Below the pieces are notes generated by a model that did no database searches, had not been told where the DNA came from, and saw only the letters and a program-made list of their open reading frames with translations. A stretch of DNA of 64,000 bases from the NCBI RefSeq assembly GCF_902804485.1, contig NZ_CADCST010000062.1:1-64000 (forward strand). Reading direction: 5' to 3'. This document shows positions 61,323 to 64,000 of the stretch, one piece after another. The position numbers and the translations under genes were made by a program. Origin of the DNA: Flavobacterium collinsii. Its GTDB lineage: Bacteria; Bacteroidota; Bacteroidia; Flavobacteriales; Flavobacteriaceae. Positions within the stretch are counted from its first letter, which is position 1; every line of letters starts with the position of its first letter.

Positions 61323-62519
61323 TTATACCCCTAATTTCTTAGCAATCTCAGCAGGGATTCCGCCTTTGTTTACTAATAAAGCAGTTGTTTTGTATTTTAC
61401 AAAATTCTTAGTTACAAACAAGAAACCTTTGTAGTCGTTTGTTTCTCCCCATGAATTTTTAACAATGTAATATTCTTTTCCGGTTTGATCTTTGGCTAAA
61501 CCAATGATGTGCATACCGTGATCGTCTGTAGTAGTGTAGTTGTCAAATGCAGTCTGACGCATTTCAGGAGTAATTTCAGGCTCAGCTTTTGGTCCGTTAA
61601 ACATGTCTGCTTTTTCTTCAGCAGTCATATCGTCGAATTTTTTTGTAGCCACGTAAGCCACACCATTTTTCCAGCTAAAGCTTTTCTCGCTCACATCTGT
61701 TGCCCACGCTACAGTATATCCTTTTTTCAGTGCATTGTCGATAACATCGGTCATGTCGTTTACTTTTACGTTGTAAACCTGATCCAATGACCAATTATCC
61801 GGCACCATCATAGTCGTTTTTTGGTAGTATGGAGAGGTAGTAAAAGAAGACATTTCTACATACTCATCCGGATTAATTCCTACCACTTCTTTAGCAAAAG
61901 TTTGAGGTGTATAGTTTTTTCCTTTGTAGTTAAAGTTATCCGGTACTTTACCTAAATAAGAATCAATTACCGCTGCGTAGGCTTTTTTCCAGTTTGGTGT
62001 CAGCTCTCCGTTAGGGTTTTTAACTACTGCTGCCAAAACACTTTCGATTAAAGCGCCCATTTCACCAAATTTGTTTTTATCTGTTCCGTAGTTTAATCCT
62101 GTATATACTTCTCTCGGAACAGTTCCGTACTTTTTGTACATATTAATTACATCATGCAAAGCTCCACCGTCACCAAGACTAATAGCTCCATGCATACGAA
62201 CATAGTTTTCTCCTTTGTCAACATACACGTTTCTTGCCGAAAAAATTTGAGACAATTCAACCGGTTGTTTTCCTAAACGAATCATTTCTGATTCTAAGAA
62301 TGAGTTGGTTGAATAACTCCAGCAAGTTCCTGATGAACCCTGAGCTTTTACAGAAGTTGTTCCTAAATTGATAACTTCGGTAAATTTAAAGTTTTCTTTA
62401 CTTTTGTCGCTGGCGTTTAATTTAAGTGAGTTTACTAAAACGTCCTGCGCAAAACAGCCTGCTGTTCCAGCCAAAAATACCGATGCTGCAAACACTGATT
62501 TGAATGAAAATGTATTCAT
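61323..62519 (-). CDS. Exported C1-family cysteine peptidase (bleomycin-hydrolase-like)
   Basis: A 398-residue papain-fold protease with signal peptide to about residue 25. Cys66 in QGSSGTCWSYS is the nucleophile; His in DDHGMHIIGLAKD and Asn in VKNSWGETND complete the triad. Overall length and the ELSQ.F..RN segment are closest to aminopeptidase C/bleomycin hydrolase, which is normally cytoplasmic, so the exported form is worth noting. Stands alone with its own terminator. Confidence 0.88.
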   Translation of the reverse strand: MNTFSFKSVFAASVFLAGTAGCFAQDVLVNSLKLNASDKSKENFKFTEVINLGTTSVKAQGSSGTCWSYSTNSFLESEMIRLGKQPVELSQIFSARNVYVDKGENYVRMHGAISLGDGGALHDVINMYKKYGTVPREVYTGLNYGTDKNKFGEMGALIESVLAAVVKNPNGELTPNWKKAYAAVIDSYLGKVPDNFNYKGKNYTPQTFAKEVVGINPDEYVEMSSFTTSPYYQKTTMMVPDNWSLDQVYNVKVNDMTDVIDNALKKGYTVAWATDVSEKSFSWKNGVAYVATKKFDDMTAEEKADMFNGPKAEPEITPEMRQTAFDNYTTTDDHGMHIIGLAKDQTGKEYYIVKNSWGETNDYKGFLFVTKNFVKYKTTALLVNKGGIPAEIAKKLGV

Positions 62520-62727
62520 AATTTATATTTAATGTTTTGATAAATTAGTTGTCGTAATTTAAATTTTGTTACAAAACAATTAAATTTTAACTAATAAAAC
62601 TAACCCGCAACCGTTAATTTTTATAAAATGTTTTTCTTAATCTATATAAACTTACAAAATACGCAAAACAAAAAAGCGGGTAAATCCGATCAGTTTTAAA
62701 CTTGTTGGGTTTGATAGTGATAGAGAA

Positions 62728-62871
62728 TCAAGGCAGCCAGTTATTTACAAAAATAATATAGTAGGCCCGGTCTTTTGGGAATTTTGCGGCATCGACATCC
62801 ATGCGGAGTTTGAATTTCTGTACCCGTAAATATTCAAAATCCGTTCTGCAGGGTGTTTTAGTGATTGCTTT
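62728..62871 (-). pseudogene. Orphan C-terminal coding remnant, 47 codons
   Basis: An open stretch reading FEYLRVQKFKLRMDVDAAKF and ending VNNWLP then TGA at 62728, with an in-frame stop just upstream at 62872 and no start codon in the proper place. Residue composition looks like real protein. Probably the 3' end of a lost gene; family unknown. Confidence 0.4.
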
Positions 62872-62884
62872 TTAGGGTATAAGC

Positions 62885-63466
62885 TTATTTTTTTGTTAAT
62901 CCGGGAGGGAATCCTGCCATAATTTTTTTGATAGATGAGGAAATAAATTCTTCCGGATTGTTGGGTTTGCTGTCTATTTGAGCATTACCAATTCCTTGCC
63001 ATACCAGTTTTTGTGTTTTTGTAGATACAATATCAATGATCAGAGAGCCATCAACATAATCGTAGGTATTGACGGTTGTATTGGCGCCTCCCATGATGGG
63101 ACCTCCACCCCAATATCGATATGGACGATACATACCGCCATAACCATAAAAATCTGTGTTTGCTGATACCGAAGTTTTGGTTTTTAAGATCGATACTGCA
63201 TTTACTTTGAGATCCGGGTTTGTTGTGGTTTCTGTAAAACCTTTACTAATCATTTCACTACGGATGGCTTTTGTTACACGATCAACATTTAATTGACTGA
63301 CCTGTCCTTCCTGTGCTTTTAAGTCGTAAACAGTAAATGTTTTGTACTCGTTGAAATTAGTACTGGGATCATAATCGGTGGTAACTTTTACAGTTGGTGA
63401 GCAGCTGTAAATTAAACCCAATAGAAGTATTGGGATTATACGAAGATTCTTTCTTTTAATATTCAT
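62885..63466 (-). CDS. DUF4136 lipoprotein
   Basis: A 193-residue lipoprotein: lipobox LIYSC (Cys22), then the DUF4136 pattern VTTDYDPSTNFNEYKTFTVYD, IRSEMISKGFTETTTNPDLKVN, a Gly/Tyr-rich loop (DFYGYGGMYRPYRYWGGGP) and GSLIIDIVSTKTQKLVWQGIGNAQI. Members are outer-membrane or periplasmic lipoproteins of unknown function. Stands alone. Confidence 0.88.
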   Translation of the reverse strand: MNIKRKNLRIIPILLLGLIYSCSPTVKVTTDYDPSTNFNEYKTFTVYDLKAQEGQVSQLNVDRVTKAIRSEMISKGFTETTTNPDLKVNAVSILKTKTSVSANTDFYGYGGMYRPYRYWGGGPIMGGANTTVNTYDYVDGSLIIDIVSTKTQKLVWQGIGNAQIDSKPNNPEEFISSSIKKIMAGFPPGLTKK

Positions 63467-63852
63467 CTTGTGGTATTTAAATTAATGATTAAATTAGTTT
63501 AATTTGATATTATTAAAATTTTGATGAAATCCAGAGTATAAATAAAAGTAAGTGCTTTTGTAAGTAGTTATGATTAATATATGTCACTCTTGTAGTTAAA
63601 GATAAATTATTTTATTTAAACGGCTTAATACTAGACGTAAAATTCTTACTTGTTAGTTCTCAACGATTGATTACTATTAAAGAAAATTGCAGGCTTTATA
63701 CGGGTATTGTTTTCCCTGAAGCACAACCTAATTTAGAAATAATCCGATAAAACAGATCTATGTAAATCATGTATTTCCAGCTTCGTCTATGATTTTGACC
63801 ACAGAATTGGTGGTAAGATTTTTTTTTTAAGTGTTTTAAAATTAAACAATAA
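63467..63852. other. Gene-free stretch, about 390 bp
   Basis: Very AT-rich upstream region of the DUF4136 gene. No coding frame, RNA gene or strong repeat recognised. Confidence 0.4.
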
Positions 63853-63882
63853 AAAAGCCATTCGATTATCGAATGGCTTTTC
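63853..63882. terminator. Terminator downstream of pyruvate kinase
   Basis: AAAAGCCATTCGA-TTA-TCGAATGGCTTTT, a perfect 13-bp stem, about 30 nt past the stop at 63911. Confidence 0.8.
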
Positions 63883-63910
63883 GGTGTGAATGTATACTTT
63901 AAAAAATAAA

Positions 63911-64000
63911 CTATTCTATTTCAGAAACTCTCATGGTGTTTACCATTCCTTTTTCTTTAATTGGCATTGCCGCAAGGTTGATTAGGTAATCTCCTTTTAC
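63911..64000 (-). CDS. pyk: Pyruvate kinase, last 29 codons (partial)
   Basis: The minus-strand frame at the window edge reads GDYLINLAAMPIKEKGMVNT followed by MRVSEIE and TAG. This matches the C-terminal end of Bacteroidota pyruvate kinases (glycolysis: phosphoenolpyruvate to pyruvate with ATP formation). The rest lies beyond the window. Confidence 0.75.
   Translation of the reverse strand, partial: VKGDYLINLAAMPIKEKGMVNTMRVSEIE

Overview
The window comes from a Bacteroidota genome, almost certainly Flavobacterium. The DNA is AT-rich, Bacteroidota-type -7 boxes (TAnnTTTG) stand upstream of several genes, there is a type IX secretion tail on one exported protein, ECF sigma/FecR/TonB-receptor logic, and a very large flexirubin (aryl-polyene/dialkylresorcinol ester pigment) locus. 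The 506-residue lyase near 36 kb is, from memory of that protein, very close to the characterised tyrosine ammonia-lyase of F. johnsoniae.

Layout. 1-98: right-hand edge of an IS3-type insertion sequence. 197-1728: small ABC transporter. 1954-2970: surface protein with a Bacteroidota tail-fibre-like C-terminus. 3028-4020: dusB. 4164-37842: flexirubin locus, about 30 minus-strand genes plus one divergent flavin-dependent halogenase-like gene. 38475-41321: secreted two-CBM, T9SS-sorted hydrolase candidate. 41766-48133: galactose block (symporter, galT, galK, galM, divergent GntR regulator). 48214-48903: NUDIX-type regulator. 49577-54573: ECF sigma, anti-sigma, TonB receptor and DUF4374 lipoprotein (iron-uptake type cassette). 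54934-55404: OsmC. 55807-57216: lipoprotein with an unusual direct-repeat promoter. 57217-61322: small gene with decayed copies, an XRE regulator, and a DyP-type peroxidase with a partner. 61323-63466: C1 peptidase and DUF4136 lipoprotein. 63911-64000: end of pyruvate kinase.

How the pigment genes fit together (pathway roles from aryl-polyene and dialkylresorcinol work; assignments here inferred from motifs). Tyrosine ammonia-lyase, first gene of the minus-strand array, would make 4-coumarate; the PaaK-like ligase, last gene, would activate it. Two ACPs, several ketosynthases (some with intact Cys-His-His, one a chain-length-factor-like pseudo-ketosynthase, one a short KS-like remnant), a FabG-type reductase and three hotdog proteins would extend and dehydrate the polyene. 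DarA and DarB would build the dialkylresorcinol. A BtrH-like acyltransferase and a C45-type Ntn lipoprotein are the best candidates for joining the halves. A CrtI-like oxidoreductase and the halogenase-like flavoprotein would tailor. An ABC exporter, an MMPL-PlsC fusion, LolA, a lipoprotein and two beta-barrel proteins look like the envelope delivery machinery.

Unexplained structure is mostly intergenic: long inverted repeats at many joints of the pigment array, a 26-bp perfect palindrome between the lyase and halogenase genes, a tandem 130-bp repeat, decayed tandem copies of a 93-residue gene's 3' end, and three 20/21-bp-spaced direct repeats before the 55.8-kb lipoprotein gene. No rRNA, tRNA or CRISPR array was seen.
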